Assembly (NCBI RefSeq): GCF_016522535.1
Contig: NZ_JAEHOI010000002.1
Location: 1-64,000 of the forward strand
DNA from: Leucobacter edaphi
Lineage (GTDB): Bacteria; Actinomycetota; Actinomycetes; Actinomycetales; Microbacteriaceae
DNA: 64,000 nucleotides
Direction: 5' to 3'
Shown here: positions 18,041 through 26,312 of the stretch, one piece after another
Numbering within the stretch: position 1 is the first letter of the stretch
Layout: every line of letters starts with the position of its first letter
The notes under the pieces: model-generated
What the model was told of the DNA's origin: nothing
The model's input: only the letters and a program-made list of their open reading frames with translations
Database searches by the model: none
Program-made: the position numbers and the translations under genes

Positions 18041-18558
18041 TGGTGGAAGAGCCCAGCGCGAAGCTGCACGACGTGTGGTTCATCGACGGACGATCGGGGT
18101 CCGGCAAGACCTCGCTCGCCGACGACCTCATCGGACGGCTCACGGCTGCGGGCCACCGGGTCGCCGTGCTGCGGGTCGAGGACCTCTACCCCGGCTGGGA
18201 CGGGCTCGCGGCGGGATCGGCGGAGGTCGCCAATGTGCTCCACCGGGGGAGCTACGCGCGCTGGGACTGGCATGCCGGGCTGTTCGGGGAACGGATCAGC
18301 CTCCCGACCAGCGGTCCGCTCGTGATCGAGGGGTGCGGGGCGATCACGGCGGCGAACCTCGCCGCGGCCGCGAGCCGGGGGTCCGTGCACTCCATCTGGC
18401 TCGACTGCCCCGAGCCGCTCCGGCACGAGCGGGCGATCGCGCGCGACGGCGAGACGTTCGCGCCGCACTGGGAGCGCTGGGCACGGCAGGAGCACGCGCA
18501 CTTCGGCCGGCATGCACCCTGGCTGATCGCCGATGAGCACCGCAGCTGCGGCGGGTAG
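18040..18558 (+). CDS. small P-loop kinase-like NTPase in the thiamine transport operon
   Basis: The 172-residue protein has Walker A GRSGSGKT at residues 17-24, then VEDLYPGWDGLA, which resembles uridine-kinase-like or AAA-type nucleoside kinases, and a possible lid region rich in Arg and His (HERAIARDGETFAPHWERW). It lacks the LSGGQ signature and Q-loop of ABC ATPases, so it is not ThiQ. The ATG overlaps the thiP stop (TGATG), making it part of the riboswitch-controlled operon. A role in phosphorylating imported thiamine or another metabolite is possible but is inference. Its stop codon contributes to the probable purN -10 box. Confidence 0.65.
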   Translation: MVEEPSAKLHDVWFIDGRSGSGKTSLADDLIGRLTAAGHRVAVLRVEDLYPGWDGLAAGSAEVANVLHRGSYARWDWHAGLFGERISLPTSGPLVIEGCGAITAANLAAAASRGSVHSIWLDCPEPLRHERAIARDGETFAPHWERWARQEHAHFGRHAPWLIADEHRSCGG

Positions 18559-18561
18559 ACT
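18556..18561 (+). promoter_or_regulatory. candidate -10 box (TAGACT) of purN, leaderless start
   Basis: TAGACT overlaps the stop codon of the P-loop gene and lies six bases before GTG 18568. No ribosome binding site is present. The arrangement resembles that of pcrA and predicts a leaderless purN message starting at GTG 18568. Confidence 0.5.
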
Positions 18562-18567
18562 GTGGGC

Positions 18568-19194
18568 GTGCTGAATCTCGCGGTGCTGATCTCCGGTGGC
18601 GGATCGAATCTCCAGGCCCTGATAGCGGCGACCGCGGAACCGGGCTTCCCCGCCCGGATCGTGTGCGTCGGTGCCGACACGGATGCGCCGGGCCTCGCCC
18701 ACGCCGAGCGCGCGGGAATCCCGACGTTCGTGATCCGACCGGGTGATTTCCGCAGCCGCGACGAGTGGGGGCAGATGCTCGCCGCCGCGATCCAGGAGCA
18801 CGGCGTCGGGACCGGCCCGAACCCCGGGCTCGTCGTGAGCGCCGGGCTCATGCGGATCCTCCCCGAGGGCTTCGTCGGCGCTTTCTCGCCCGAGCTCATC
18901 AACACGCATCCCGCGCTCCTCCCGAGTTTTCCCGGGGCCCACGCGGTCCGCGACGCGCTCGCCGCAGGCGCTTCCGAGACCGGGGTCACCGTCCACATCA
19001 TCGACGAGGGCGTCGACACCGGTCCGGTGCTGCGCCAGGCGGTCGTCGAGATCCGCGAGGGTGAGTCAGAGGACCAGTTGCACGAGCGGATCAAAGAGGT
19101 GGAGCGCCCGCTGCTCGTGGCAACGGTCCGGGAGATCGCCGAGGGATCGCTCGATCTCGCAGCGGTCGCGGCCGGCCGCACCGGCGCCGACTGA
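18568..19194 (+). CDS. purN: phosphoribosylglycinamide formyltransferase
   Basis: PurN transfers a formyl group from 10-formyl-tetrahydrofolate to GAR in purine synthesis. The 208-residue protein begins [19 protein letters not shown], the standard opening. It has the [12 protein letters not shown] region, the formyl-folate site around [17 protein letters not shown] (catalytic Asn-His) and [16 protein letters not shown] with the catalytic Asp. An upstream in-frame GTG at 18562 is also possible. I prefer 18568 because of the -10 box spacing and family N-termini. purH follows after 122 bp. Confidence 0.93.
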   Translation: MLNLAVLISGGGSNLQALIAATAEPGFPARIVCVGADTDAPGLAHAERAGIPTFVIRPGDFRSRDEWGQMLAAAIQEHGVGTGPNPGLVVSAGLMRILPEGFVGAFSPELINTHPALLPSFPGAHAVRDALAAGASETGVTVHIIDEGVDTGPVLRQAVVEIREGESEDQLHERIKEVERPLLVATVREIAEGSLDLAAVAAGRTGAD

Positions 19195-19316
19195 CTCCCG
19201 GCGCCGCCAGCCGAGGCCGATCCGCGCCCCGAACGCTTTCCCATCCGAGACGTAACCCACCCCATCACCCCGAACCACCCCGCATCACCCGCATCACCCC
19301 GACACGAAGGAGCCCG

Positions 19317-21029
19317 ATGGCAGTCCAGAGCCACGATCCCAGCCTCTACGAGCACCGCGACCTCATCCCTGTGCGGCGCGCGCTCATCTCCGTGAGCGAC
19401 AAGGATCGGCTCCTCGACCTCGCCGCCGCGCTCGCCGAGGCGGGCGTGGAGATCGTCTCGACCGGCTCGACCGCGCAGACGATCCGCGACGCCGGACACC
19501 ACGTCACCGACGTCGCCCAGGTCACGGGCTTCGCCGAGGCGCTCGACGGCCGCGTGAAGACGCTGCACCCCGCCGTGCACTCCGGACTCCTCGCCGACCT
19601 GCGCCTCGCGGATCACCGCGCCCAGCTCGCCGATCTCGGCTTCGCGCCGTTCGAGCTCGTCGTCGTGAACCTGTACCCGTTCGAGGAGACGGTCGCGTCG
19701 GGCAAGCCCGCGGCTGACGTCGTCGAGAACGTCGACATCGGCGGCCCCGCGATGGTGCGCGCGACCGCGAAGAACCACGCCAACGCCGCGATCGTCGTCT
19801 CGCCGTCCCGCTACGACGAGATCATCGAGGCCGTCCGCGCGGGCGGCACCACGCTCGCGCAGCGCCGCTCCCTCGCGACCGAGGCGTTCGTGCACACCGC
19901 GAACTACGACGGCGCTGTTGCGAACTGGTTCCTCGATCAGCAGGACGCCGGCTGGGACGACGCCGCGGCGACCGCGGACGCCGACGCGCACGATCACGAG
20001 GGCCCCGAGGAGGAGTACCCCGCCGAGGAGTCGCTCGACATGATCTTCGAGCAGCCCGAGGACGGCGCAGGCGCCGACACGACCCTCGGCTTCGAGATCT
20101 TCGGCCTGCGCGAGGCCGTGCTCCGCTACGGCGAGAACAGTCACCAGCGCGGTGCGCTCTTCGCCGAGAGCGGGGGAGCCGGGATCGCCCAGGCGCGGCA
20201 GCTGCACGGCAAGGAGATGTCGTACAACAACTACGTTGACGCCGACGCTGCGGTGCGCGCCGCCTTCGATCACGAGCGACCGGCAGTCGCGATCATCAAG
20301 CACGCGAACCCGTGCGGGATCGCAGTGGCCCCGGAGGGCGCGGCCGATCCGATCGCCGCGGCGCACGAGCTCGCGCACGCCTGCGATCCGGTGTCCGCGT
20401 TCGGTGGCGTGATCGCCGCGAACCGCACCGTCACGAAGGGCATGGCCGAGACGGTTTCCGGGATCTTCACCGAGGTCATCGTCGCCCCCGACTTCGAGCC
20501 GGAGGCGCTCGCGATCCTCACCCAGAAGAAGAACATTCGCCTGATCGCGCTGCCGGGTGACTTCACCCAGAACCCGATCGAGCTGCGCCAGGTGTCCGGC
20601 GGCTTCCTGCTGCAGGAAGCCGACCGTCACTTCGCACCCGTCTCCGAGTGGGAGCTCGCGGCCGGCGAGCCCGCCGACGCGGCGACGCTCGCCGACCTCG
20701 AGTTCGCGTGGCGCGCCTGCCGAGCGGTGAAGTCGAACGCGATCCTGCTCGCCAACGACGGCGCCTCCGTTGGCGTGGGCATGGGCCAGGTGAACCGAGT
20801 CGATTCCTGCCGCCTCGCCGTGCAGCGCGCGGGGGAGCGGGCCGCGGGATCGGTCGCAGCGTCCGACGCGTTCTTCCCGTTCGCTGATGGCCCCGAGGTG
20901 CTGTTCGAGGCCGGGATCCGCGCCGTCGTGCAGCCGGGCGGCTCCGTGCGCGACGCCGAGGTCATCGAAGCTGCGAAGGCGGCCGGCGTCACGATGTACT
21001 TCACGGGCGAGCGCCACTTCTTCCACTAG
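19317..21029 (+). CDS. purH: bifunctional AICAR transformylase/IMP cyclohydrolase
   Basis: The 570-residue PurH carries out the last two steps of IMP synthesis. The N-terminal IMP cyclohydrolase domain (about 15-205) contains [42 protein letters not shown] and NLYPFEETV. The C-terminal AICAR transformylase domain (about 262-570) contains [16 protein letters not shown] with the catalytic Lys-His, and [10 protein letters not shown]. The two are joined by an unusually acidic, low-complexity linker (about 207-262). The ATG at 19317 follows GAAGGAG. The leader between purN and purH (19225-19300) is C-rich, with repeated CATCACC-type units. Function is secure. Confidence 0.95.
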   Translation: MAVQSHDPSLYEHRDLIPVRRALISVSDKDRLLDLAAALAEAGVEIVSTGSTAQTIRDAGHHVTDVAQVTGFAEALDGRVKTLHPAVHSGLLADLRLADHRAQLADLGFAPFELVVVNLYPFEETVASGKPAADVVENVDIGGPAMVRATAKNHANAAIVVSPSRYDEIIEAVRAGGTTLAQRRSLATEAFVHTANYDGAVANWFLDQQDAGWDDAAATADADAHDHEGPEEEYPAEESLDMIFEQPEDGAGADTTLGFEIFGLREAVLRYGENSHQRGALFAESGGAGIAQARQLHGKEMSYNNYVDADAAVRAAFDHERPAVAIIKHANPCGIAVAPEGAADPIAAAHELAHACDPVSAFGGVIAANRTVTKGMAETVSGIFTEVIVAPDFEPEALAILTQKKNIRLIALPGDFTQNPIELRQVSGGFLLQEADRHFAPVSEWELAAGEPADAATLADLEFAWRACRAVKSNAILLANDGASVGVGMGQVNRVDSCRLAVQRAGERAAGSVAASDAFFPFADGPEVLFEAGIRAVVQPGGSVRDAEVIEAAKAAGVTMYFTGERHFFH

Positions 21030-21041
21030 GAACCGAACCAT

Positions 21042-21062
21042 GCGGGTAGCCATGCTGCCCGC
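21042..21062 (+). terminator. stem-loop after purH
   Basis: GCGGGTAGC pairs with GCTGCCCGC (one G-U pair) around a CAT loop, 12 bases after the purH stop codon. There is no T tract, so it may be a weak terminator or an mRNA-stabilising hairpin. Confidence 0.35.
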
Positions 21063-21129
21063 GCTCGCGGGCTGCCGATCCGCGAAACGCCCGATGGGCG
21101 TACCGAACCGGCAAGAAAGTTAGGGAGTC

Positions 21130-21495
21130 ATGGATACCACTATGGCCATCGTTAAGGGCATCCTCGTCGTGCTGCACATCGTCGGCTTCGGCGTCGTGTT
21201 CGGCGGGGCGCTCGCGCAGCTCAGCAATGTGAAGCGCGGGATCGCGCGCGTCACCCCGGGCATCCTGCACGGCTCGACGCTGCTCTTCGTCACGGGCCTG
21301 CTGCTCGTCGGCTCGATCTACATGATGGGCGGCCAGCCGAACAACGCGAAGATCGGCGTCAAGATGGTCGTGCTCATCGCGCTCATCGTGATTATCCTCG
21401 TGAACCGCAAGAAGGAAAAGGTCTCCGGCGGCGTGCTCGGCGCGATCGCGGGCCTCTCGGCCCTGAACGTCGCGCTCGCGGTGCTGTGGAACTAG
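21130..21495 (+). CDS. small conserved membrane protein
   Basis: The 121-residue protein has four hydrophobic segments (about residues 5-30, 48-65, 77-91 and 98-120). A short basic loop, NRKKEKVSG, lies between the last two. It starts at ATG 21130 behind AGGGAG, 100 bp after purH, and may be cotranscribed with it. The pattern resembles small proteins of unknown function found near purH in related actinobacteria. No enzyme motif is visible. Its 3' part overlaps the antisense end of the opposite-strand lipoprotein frame. Confidence 0.75.
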   Translation: MDTTMAIVKGILVVLHIVGFGVVFGGALAQLSNVKRGIARVTPGILHGSTLLFVTGLLLVGSIYMMGGQPNNAKIGVKMVVLIALIVIILVNRKKEKVSGGVLGAIAGLSALNVALAVLWN

Positions 21496-22264
21496 GCGCC
21501 TGAATCCGCGCCGATCCGGTGCGGCGAAAGCCCCTGCTCAGTCTCCCGTTCGCGGGAGTTCGGAGCGGGGGCTTTCGCGTTGTCAGCCGGAATCTGGGAG
21601 ATAGGGGTCGTCGAGACCGGTCGCTCGCCAGTGACGATAATGTGTCGCCCGAACTCACGGCCGACCCCCCCTTCGGATCCCTCGCGCACTCCTCGAAGTC
21701 CTTGCCGAGTGACTTCATGTAGCGCCAGTCGGCAATCCTCCGGTCGAATCGTTCCGCGGTGAGGCCGGGATCAACCGCGCCGCGGTCCTGCAGGCACTGC
21801 AATTCCAGGCCCGGCTCGTTGTTCGGATTGCCTCTCGTGAGGATGAAGAGCGGCTCGATCACGGCTCTCCCCGTTGCTCGCATGCACACGTCGGCGGCGG
21901 CGCCCAGATCGAGATGATCCGGCAGGCCGTCGAGGAAGACGATGTCGTTCCCCGCATCTTCGTCGGCGAAGTCGGCTTCCTGCCCGGAGCGGTGCAGGCA
22001 CTCGAAGTACCGGTTCCTGGCCTCTGCGCGTTCCTCCTCGGAGACCTGGCCGTCTGCCAGCACGCCGCGCACAAACGGGTCATCCGAGTCTTCGAACGCG
22101 CGCGTGAACTCGGCTCTCCAGGGGTTCGTCGCGCTGATGTCCAGCGTCGCATTGCCGGGAAGCGAATCGGGTGAGAAATCCCCGCCGAGTGTGCCGCAGC
22201 CGGCGCACGCGGCGGCCGCCGCTGTGGCCGCGGCGATCCTCTGCCAGGCCCCTCTGCCGTGCAT
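21392..22264 (-). CDS. putative lipoprotein, C-terminal frame doubtful
   Basis: The frame from ATG 22264 encodes 290 residues: a signal peptide with an Ala-rich core ending in an ACAGC lipobox, then a soluble domain (FSPDSLPGNATLDI, NPWRAEFTRAFEDSDDPFVRGVLADG, DWRYMKSLGKDFEECARD). Cysteine positions suggest a secreted fold. After DPKGG (near 21667) it crosses a run of seven G on the coding strand, turns into Arg/Ser/Pro-rich sequence and runs through the long terminator at 21524-21578 and into the opposite gene. A one-base loss in the G run would give a stop at 21655-21657, before the terminator. I think the true C-terminus is there and that the frame given is shifted by sequence error or mutation. 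Function unknown. Confidence 0.5.
   Translation of the reverse strand: MHGRGAWQRIAAATAAAAACAGCGTLGGDFSPDSLPGNATLDISATNPWRAEFTRAFEDSDDPFVRGVLADGQVSEEERAEARNRYFECLHRSGQEADFADEDAGNDIVFLDGLPDHLDLGAAADVCMRATGRAVIEPLFILTRGNPNNEPGLELQCLQDRGAVDPGLTAERFDRRIADWRYMKSLGKDFEECARDPKGGSAVSSGDTLSSLASDRSRRPLSPRFRLTTRKPPLRTPANGRLSRGFRRTGSARIQAPSSTAPRARRSGPRGPRSRRARRRRPFPSCGSRG
21524..21578. terminator. long bidirectional stem-loop
   Basis: GCGAAAGCCCCTGCTC (21524-21539) pairs with GAGCGGGGGCTTTCGC (21563-21578) with one G-U pair, and an inner CTCCCG-TTCG-CGGGAG hairpin fills the loop. It follows the 21130 gene and would also end the minus-strand lipoprotein transcript if that gene stops before 21578. Confidence 0.75.
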
Positions 22265-22527
22265 GCCCGGGTCCCCTTCCCTCGGTGCGCTTTCGCGCCG
22301 CTGCCGCGAGCTCCAGATCGCAGCAGTTCCGAGCGGGGATCGGAGGAGCCGCCCTCGGCAGAGCGACAATCGGGCTCCTTGCCGGGAACTTCGGCCCGTC
22401 GGTCGTCCGAGTCGGCGCGCTTGAAACAGAGGGTACCCGCCGCCACCCAGGAGGAGTCAAGGCGCGACGCGGCGAACTCCATGCCGGTCAGCGAGCCGTT
22501 GGGCCCGTTGTGGCGGGCATCTCACTT

Positions 22528-22572
22528 CGGCTCGGCTCGGCTCGGCTCGGCTCAGTTTGGCTCGGCTCCTCG
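22528..22572. repeat. CGGCT pentanucleotide tandem repeat
   Basis: Five exact copies of CGGCT (22528-22552) are followed by a broken continuation (AGTTTGGCTCGGCTCCTCGG). It lies just after the stop codon of the surface-protein gene on the minus strand. The rest of the gap, 22265-22527, holds no feature I can support: minus-strand sequence stays open but has no family similarity. Confidence 0.8.
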
Positions 22573-22574
22573 GT

Positions 22575-24065
22575 TCACGCGGTTTCGGCTCGCCCGCGGC
22601 GGAGCAGCAGCGCGGCGCCCGACCCGATCAGCGCGGCGACGATAGCCGCGAGGTGCAGCGGGGTGCCGGATCCCGTCGCCGCGAGCGGCTCGCTCCCACC
22701 GGTCCCTGCGCCGCGCGATCCGGCCCCCGGTTCTGTCCCCGACGCACCGGGCGCCGAGGAGTCCGGCTTCGGATCTGGATCGGACGTGCCGGGATCGACC
22801 GGGTTCGGCCCCGAGGGTACGGGGATGATAACCGTGTGCTCGCTGGGCAAGTGGTTGACGTCACCGGCGAAACTCACCCGGTAGGTTCCGGCTGCCACCC
22901 GCGGGAAGGCGAAGCTGCCGTCCGCGCCGATGGTGGCGCTGCCGCTCCCGGCGCCGGTGGAATCGATCAGCGAGACGCTGCCGCTCGGGATCGTGCCGTG
23001 GACGCCGGTGATCGTGCCGCTCAGCCCCTCCGGCGCGGTCTCCGCGTGAACGATCGCGGTGATCGCGGTGTCGGCACGCGCAACGACGAGCCGGTTCTCG
23101 GCGTGGGCCTCGGCCCCTGCCGGATCGACGTAGTGGGCGGTGACCTGGTATTCGCCTGCGGGGTGCGCGCTCGCCGCGAGTCGCACCCTTGCCGTGCGCT
23201 CGGTGACCTCCGCCGATCCCGCCGGCGCGTCGGCGACGGAGAAGGTGACCGTGCCGCCGTCCTCTCCGTCCTCGTCGACCGTGGCGGTGAGCGTGGCGGG
23301 CTGCCCGTAGGTCACGGCCGCAGAGGCGACCTGGACGCTGCGCGTGATCGCAGGTTGCGGGGCATCGAACACGAGCCGCATCGCCAACTTGCCTGGCCGA
23401 ACTCCCGCGAACATCCCCTGCCACTTGCTCGGGTCGCTGAGGTGCGACGGCTCGAGGGCGAGCTGGCTGACCACGGTCTCGCCCGATTCCGACACTCCGA
23501 GACTGATGGGATGATTCTTGCTCTGGGGCGGATTCGTGGCGACGTCGTAGAGCGTGGTGGCGGCGACAAAGTAGTCCGTGTCCGGGTCGAGCGGCGTTTC
23601 GAGAGCGAACGGCACCCACGTCATCCCGGGCTTCGGCGCGGTCGTGAGCGGGATGGGGGCGGCCGCCGACACGGCGAGTGGCTCGCCCACGGGGTGCGTG
23701 TTCTCCGCGTCCCAGCGAACGACGAGTGCCCGGAAATGGATCGCGGTGTTCTCACTGTGCGTGTTGTGGATCGGGATGTCCACGGATTGCAGAACCGTGT
23801 CCGTTGAGTTCGGGGTCCGGATGACGCTGCCGGAGACGGTGTTGAACGAGCTGAAGCCGGGGCTCTGGTCCGGCACGGTAACCGAGCCGAAGCCGCTCTG
23901 TGAGGAGACCGGCATTTCGGGTGCGACCTCGGTGAGCGCGCTCGCGGGCGCGGTCCCGGAAACGAGGGGGAACAGGAGGATCGCCGCCGCGGTGAGCGCG
24001 GTCATCATTCCATTGCGCCTGGCGCGACGGGATGAAGCGGTGCGGTCGGATCGAATGCTGCTCAT
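22575..24065 (-). CDS. LAATG-anchored surface protein with bacterial Ig-like domains
   Basis: The 496-residue protein has an Arg-rich N-terminus, a signal peptide (ALTAAAILLFPLVSGTAPASA), and an N-terminal domain of about 250 residues (QSPGFSSFNTVSGSV..., AMRLVFDAP). An Ig-like repeat follows (ITRSVQVASAAVTYGQPATL...GEYQVTAHYVDPAG), then a carboxypeptidase-regulatory-like domain (GTITGVHGTIPSGSVSLID...GTYRVSFAGDVNHL). The C-terminus has a Pro/Asp/Ser-rich wall-spanning segment, the sortase signal LAATG, a hydrophobic helix and RRGR. LAxTG is typical of class E sortase substrates in GC-rich actinobacteria. The start at ATG 24065 fits the signal peptide. No sortase gene is next to it. Confidence 0.8.
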   Translation of the reverse strand: MSSIRSDRTASSRRARRNGMMTALTAAAILLFPLVSGTAPASALTEVAPEMPVSSQSGFGSVTVPDQSPGFSSFNTVSGSVIRTPNSTDTVLQSVDIPIHNTHSENTAIHFRALVVRWDAENTHPVGEPLAVSAAAPIPLTTAPKPGMTWVPFALETPLDPDTDYFVAATTLYDVATNPPQSKNHPISLGVSESGETVVSQLALEPSHLSDPSKWQGMFAGVRPGKLAMRLVFDAPQPAITRSVQVASAAVTYGQPATLTATVDEDGEDGGTVTFSVADAPAGSAEVTERTARVRLAASAHPAGEYQVTAHYVDPAGAEAHAENRLVVARADTAITAIVHAETAPEGLSGTITGVHGTIPSGSVSLIDSTGAGSGSATIGADGSFAFPRVAAGTYRVSFAGDVNHLPSEHTVIIPVPSGPNPVDPGTSDPDPKPDSSAPGASGTEPGAGSRGAGTGGSEPLAATGSGTPLHLAAIVAALIGSGAALLLRRGRAETA

Positions 24066-24341
24066 GTAAACGCCCCCAGGTGCTCCGGGGGTGCGCGGAG
24101 CGACCCGGTCGTGACCGCGCGTGCTGCGACGCGAAGCGGCCCCCTGTTGATTCCGCTCCCCGTGAGACCCCGATTTCGATGCCCGGGGTCTCGTATTTAG
24201 TTTAACGGTTGTAGCGTAAAACGCGAATCGCTCGACGGAGTCCGGCCCCTGCCCGCGCGGAATCGTCTCGGACGCTGGGGAGGGGTCCCGCCGGGTCTCC
24301 GCTCGTGCCACGGGCCTCGGCGATGGCAGGCCGAAAAACAC
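24066..24341. other. intergenic region without recognised gene
   Basis: This gap of about 275 bp contains the upstream region of the surface-protein gene. An AT-richer stretch (TATTTAGTTTAACGGTTGTAG, near 24195-24215) is the most promoter-like part. Nothing else is recognised. Confidence 0.4.
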
Positions 24342-24381
24342 CAGGGGCGTTGCGGCCACAATCGCGACCACAACGCCCCTG
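24342..24381 (-). terminator. terminator of the ketoglutarate semialdehyde dehydrogenase gene
   Basis: On the minus strand CAGGGGCGTTG (24381-24371) pairs perfectly with CAACGCCCCTG (24352-24342), followed by GTGTTTTTC. A second, smaller hairpin (GAACGC-CCTGA-GCGTTC) precedes it near 24390-24406. This is a classic intrinsic terminator. Confidence 0.85.
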
Positions 24382-24418
24382 ATCAGGTCGAACGCTCAGG
24401 GCGTTCAACGCAGTGTGT

Positions 24419-25942
24419 TTAGCGCCAGCGCGCACCCCAGGACTTCGACTCCCCGGCGGGCGCGATCGCCTGCGGCACGTCGGCCGGGTTGGAGTCGCGG
24501 AGTGCGTCGGGCAGGAAAGCGTCCGGCGCGTTCTGGAACGCGACCGGGCGCACGAAGCGCTTGATCGCGGAGGTGCCGACGGAGGTGCTCGAGTCGTTCG
24601 TCGTGGCGGGCCACGGTCCGCCGTGCTGCTGCGCGGGGGTCACGGCGACGCCGGTGGACCAGCCGTTGAACAGCACGCGGCCGACCTGCGCGGCGACCGC
24701 GGCGACGAGCGCGCGCAGTTCCTCGACGTTCTCGCTCGTGCCCGACCCCTCGGCGGAGCTGATGTGCAGCGTGCCGGTGAGGTTGCCCTCGTAGAACTCG
24801 GGCATGAGGGCGGCGAGATCGGTGCCCTCGGGGGTCTCGACGACGATCGAGAGCGGGCCGAAGGCCTCGTCGACCAGGGCTTCCTTGCCGACGCGGAAGT
24901 CCTCGAGCGAGACGGCAACGATCGTGGGGGTCGCCCAGCCCTGGCCGTCCTCGTCGAAGCGGATGCCGCCGGGAACGATTGCGCGGACGCCGGGGGACTC
25001 CAGGATCTCGCTGCGGCGCTCCTCGAAGCTTCGGGCGATGCGCGGGTCGAGGAGGCGGTGCTCGGGGATCTCGCCGGCCTCGGCGGCCGCGGCGATTGCG
25101 TCGGGCAGTGCGGAGCCCGCCGGCACGAAGATGAAGCCGGGCTTGGTGCAGAGCTGGCCGGCCGATCCGGAGACGCTCGTGAGGTAGCCGGAGGCGATGT
25201 CGTCGGCGCGCTCGGCGATCGCGTCGGCAGTGACGAACACGGGGTTGACGCTGCCGAGCTCGCCGTAGAAGGGGATCGGTGCGGGGCGGTTCGCCGCGAT
25301 GTCGGCGAGGAGGCGGCCGACCGAGATCGAGCCGGTGAACGCGCCGGCCTTGATGCGCGGATCCTTGAGCACGGCGACGCCGGCCTCACGGCCGTGGATC
25401 AGGTGGAACACGCCCTCGGGCATGCCCGCGGCCGCGAGGGCCCTGCTGGCAACCTCGGCGGTTGCGTCGGACAGTTTCGGGTGGCCCGAGTGCGCCTTCA
25501 CGATGAGCGGGCAGCCCGCGGCGAGGATCGCGGCCGAGTCGCCGCCCATGACGGAGAAGGCGAACGGGAAGTTCGACGCGGAGAAGTTGATGACCGGGCC
25601 GAGGGGGAGGTGGGTGCGGCGGATGTCGGGGCGCACGCCGAGCGCGAAGTCGTTGTCGGCCGGGTCGATGCGGGCGTCGAGGTAGGCACCGTCGACGAGG
25701 GTGTCGGCGAAGAGGCGGAGCTGGACGGCCGTGCGGGTGACCTCGCCGGAGAGGCGCGCCTCGGTGAGGCCGGTCTCGGCCATGCCGATGGCGACGAGGT
25801 CGGCCTTGGCGGCCTCGAGCGCGTCGGCGACGGCGACGAGCGCGCGGGCGCGATCCTCCGGAGCGGTTGCGGCGAACGCGGGGGCTGCTGCTGCGGCCTC
25901 GGCGACGATCGCTTCGAGTTCGGGGGTGAGCGTGCCTGTCAT
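24419..25942 (-). CDS. alpha-ketoglutarate semialdehyde dehydrogenase (aldehyde dehydrogenase, NADP-type)
   Basis: The 507-residue enzyme oxidises 2-oxoglutarate semialdehyde (2,5-dioxovalerate) to 2-oxoglutarate, the last step of hydroxyproline catabolism. The cofactor-binding region NFSASNFPFAFSVMGGDSAA and IVKAHSGHP is typical of the KGSADH/2,5-dioxovalerate branch rather than general ALDHs. The catalytic Glu228 (FYGELGSVNP) and Cys265 (SAGQLCTKPGF) are present. The start at ATG 25942 follows AAGGAGAA. A probable -10 TACAAT and GntR-type site lie upstream (26009-26022), shared with the divergent importer operon. The same enzyme type also serves sugar-acid pathways; the neighbouring genes favour hydroxyproline. 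Confidence 0.88.
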   Translation of the reverse strand: MTGTLTPELEAIVAEAAAAAPAFAATAPEDRARALVAVADALEAAKADLVAIGMAETGLTEARLSGEVTRTAVQLRLFADTLVDGAYLDARIDPADNDFALGVRPDIRRTHLPLGPVINFSASNFPFAFSVMGGDSAAILAAGCPLIVKAHSGHPKLSDATAEVASRALAAAGMPEGVFHLIHGREAGVAVLKDPRIKAGAFTGSISVGRLLADIAANRPAPIPFYGELGSVNPVFVTADAIAERADDIASGYLTSVSGSAGQLCTKPGFIFVPAGSALPDAIAAAAEAGEIPEHRLLDPRIARSFEERRSEILESPGVRAIVPGGIRFDEDGQGWATPTIVAVSLEDFRVGKEALVDEAFGPLSIVVETPEGTDLAALMPEFYEGNLTGTLHISSAEGSGTSENVEELRALVAAVAAQVGRVLFNGWSTGVAVTPAQQHGGPWPATTNDSSTSVGTSAIKRFVRPVAFQNAPDAFLPDALRDSNPADVPQAIAPAGESKSWGARWR

Positions 25943-26008
25943 GGCGGTTCTCCTTCGGGTCTGGGGTGCGGGGCGGAAGCGCCCGTGTACGGCCGGCGCT
26001 GCCTGCCA

Positions 26009-26022
26009 TGTGCAATTGTACT
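26009..26022. promoter_or_regulatory. candidate GntR operator overlapping the KGSADH promoter
   Basis: The near-palindrome GTGCAATTGTAC (26010-26021, 10 of 12 symmetric) contains, on the minus strand, TACAAT, a good -10 box for the dehydrogenase. It matches the sites at 26230-26241 and 38142-38153. GTGCA also pairs with TGCAC at 26028-26032. The rest of the gap 25943-26312 holds promoters only; no gene was seen. Confidence 0.6.
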
Positions 26023-26229
26023 GTGAAGTGCACGCTTCGGCACGTGCGCACGTACGAATCCCAGTTTGTCACGAAAGGTATCGACGGGAACTGTATTCCG
26101 TGAACAGCGAAACGGCAGGGGAGTGTGCGCGCCGGGCAGCACCGATCCCCTGATCTCGACCGAATTTCCCGGGAGAATTTTCCGTGTCCGAATCGTGACC
26201 TGGGTGATACCCTGGCGCGCTGGTGCTGT

Positions 26230-26241
26230 GTACTATGGCAC
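26230..26241. promoter_or_regulatory. candidate GntR operator at the importer promoter
   Basis: Read on the minus strand the site is GTGCCATAGTAC, identical at 10 of 12 positions to the site at 26010-26021. On the plus strand it contains TACTAT (26231-26236), a probable -10 box for the importer operon about 77 bp before its ATG. Confidence 0.55.
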
Positions 26242-26312
26242 TTGACGCGAAGGAAACGCGCGTTTGAAAACTCCTTCCAAAGATCCAACGAAGCATCGGG
26301 AAAGGTAATCCT

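Noticed and set aside
18040-18558. Assignment of the third thiamine-operon gene as thiQ
   Set aside because: Only a Walker A motif is present; the ABC signature, Q-loop and typical length are missing.
19225-19310. C-rich CATCACC-type repeats before purH, considered as a regulatory repeat
   Set aside because: The copies are short and irregular, with no palindromy or known leader class; treated as simple low-complexity sequence.
18252-21053. Minus-strand open frame of 933 codons opposite purN and purH
   Set aside because: It overlaps two certain purine genes and shows only Arg/Gly/Asp-rich shadow translation.
22080-22482. Minus-strand frame upstream of the lipoprotein, starting MEFAASRLDSSW
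   Set aside because: It changes into the wrong frame of the lipoprotein gene and has no recognisable similarity; probably non-coding or an unidentifiable remnant.
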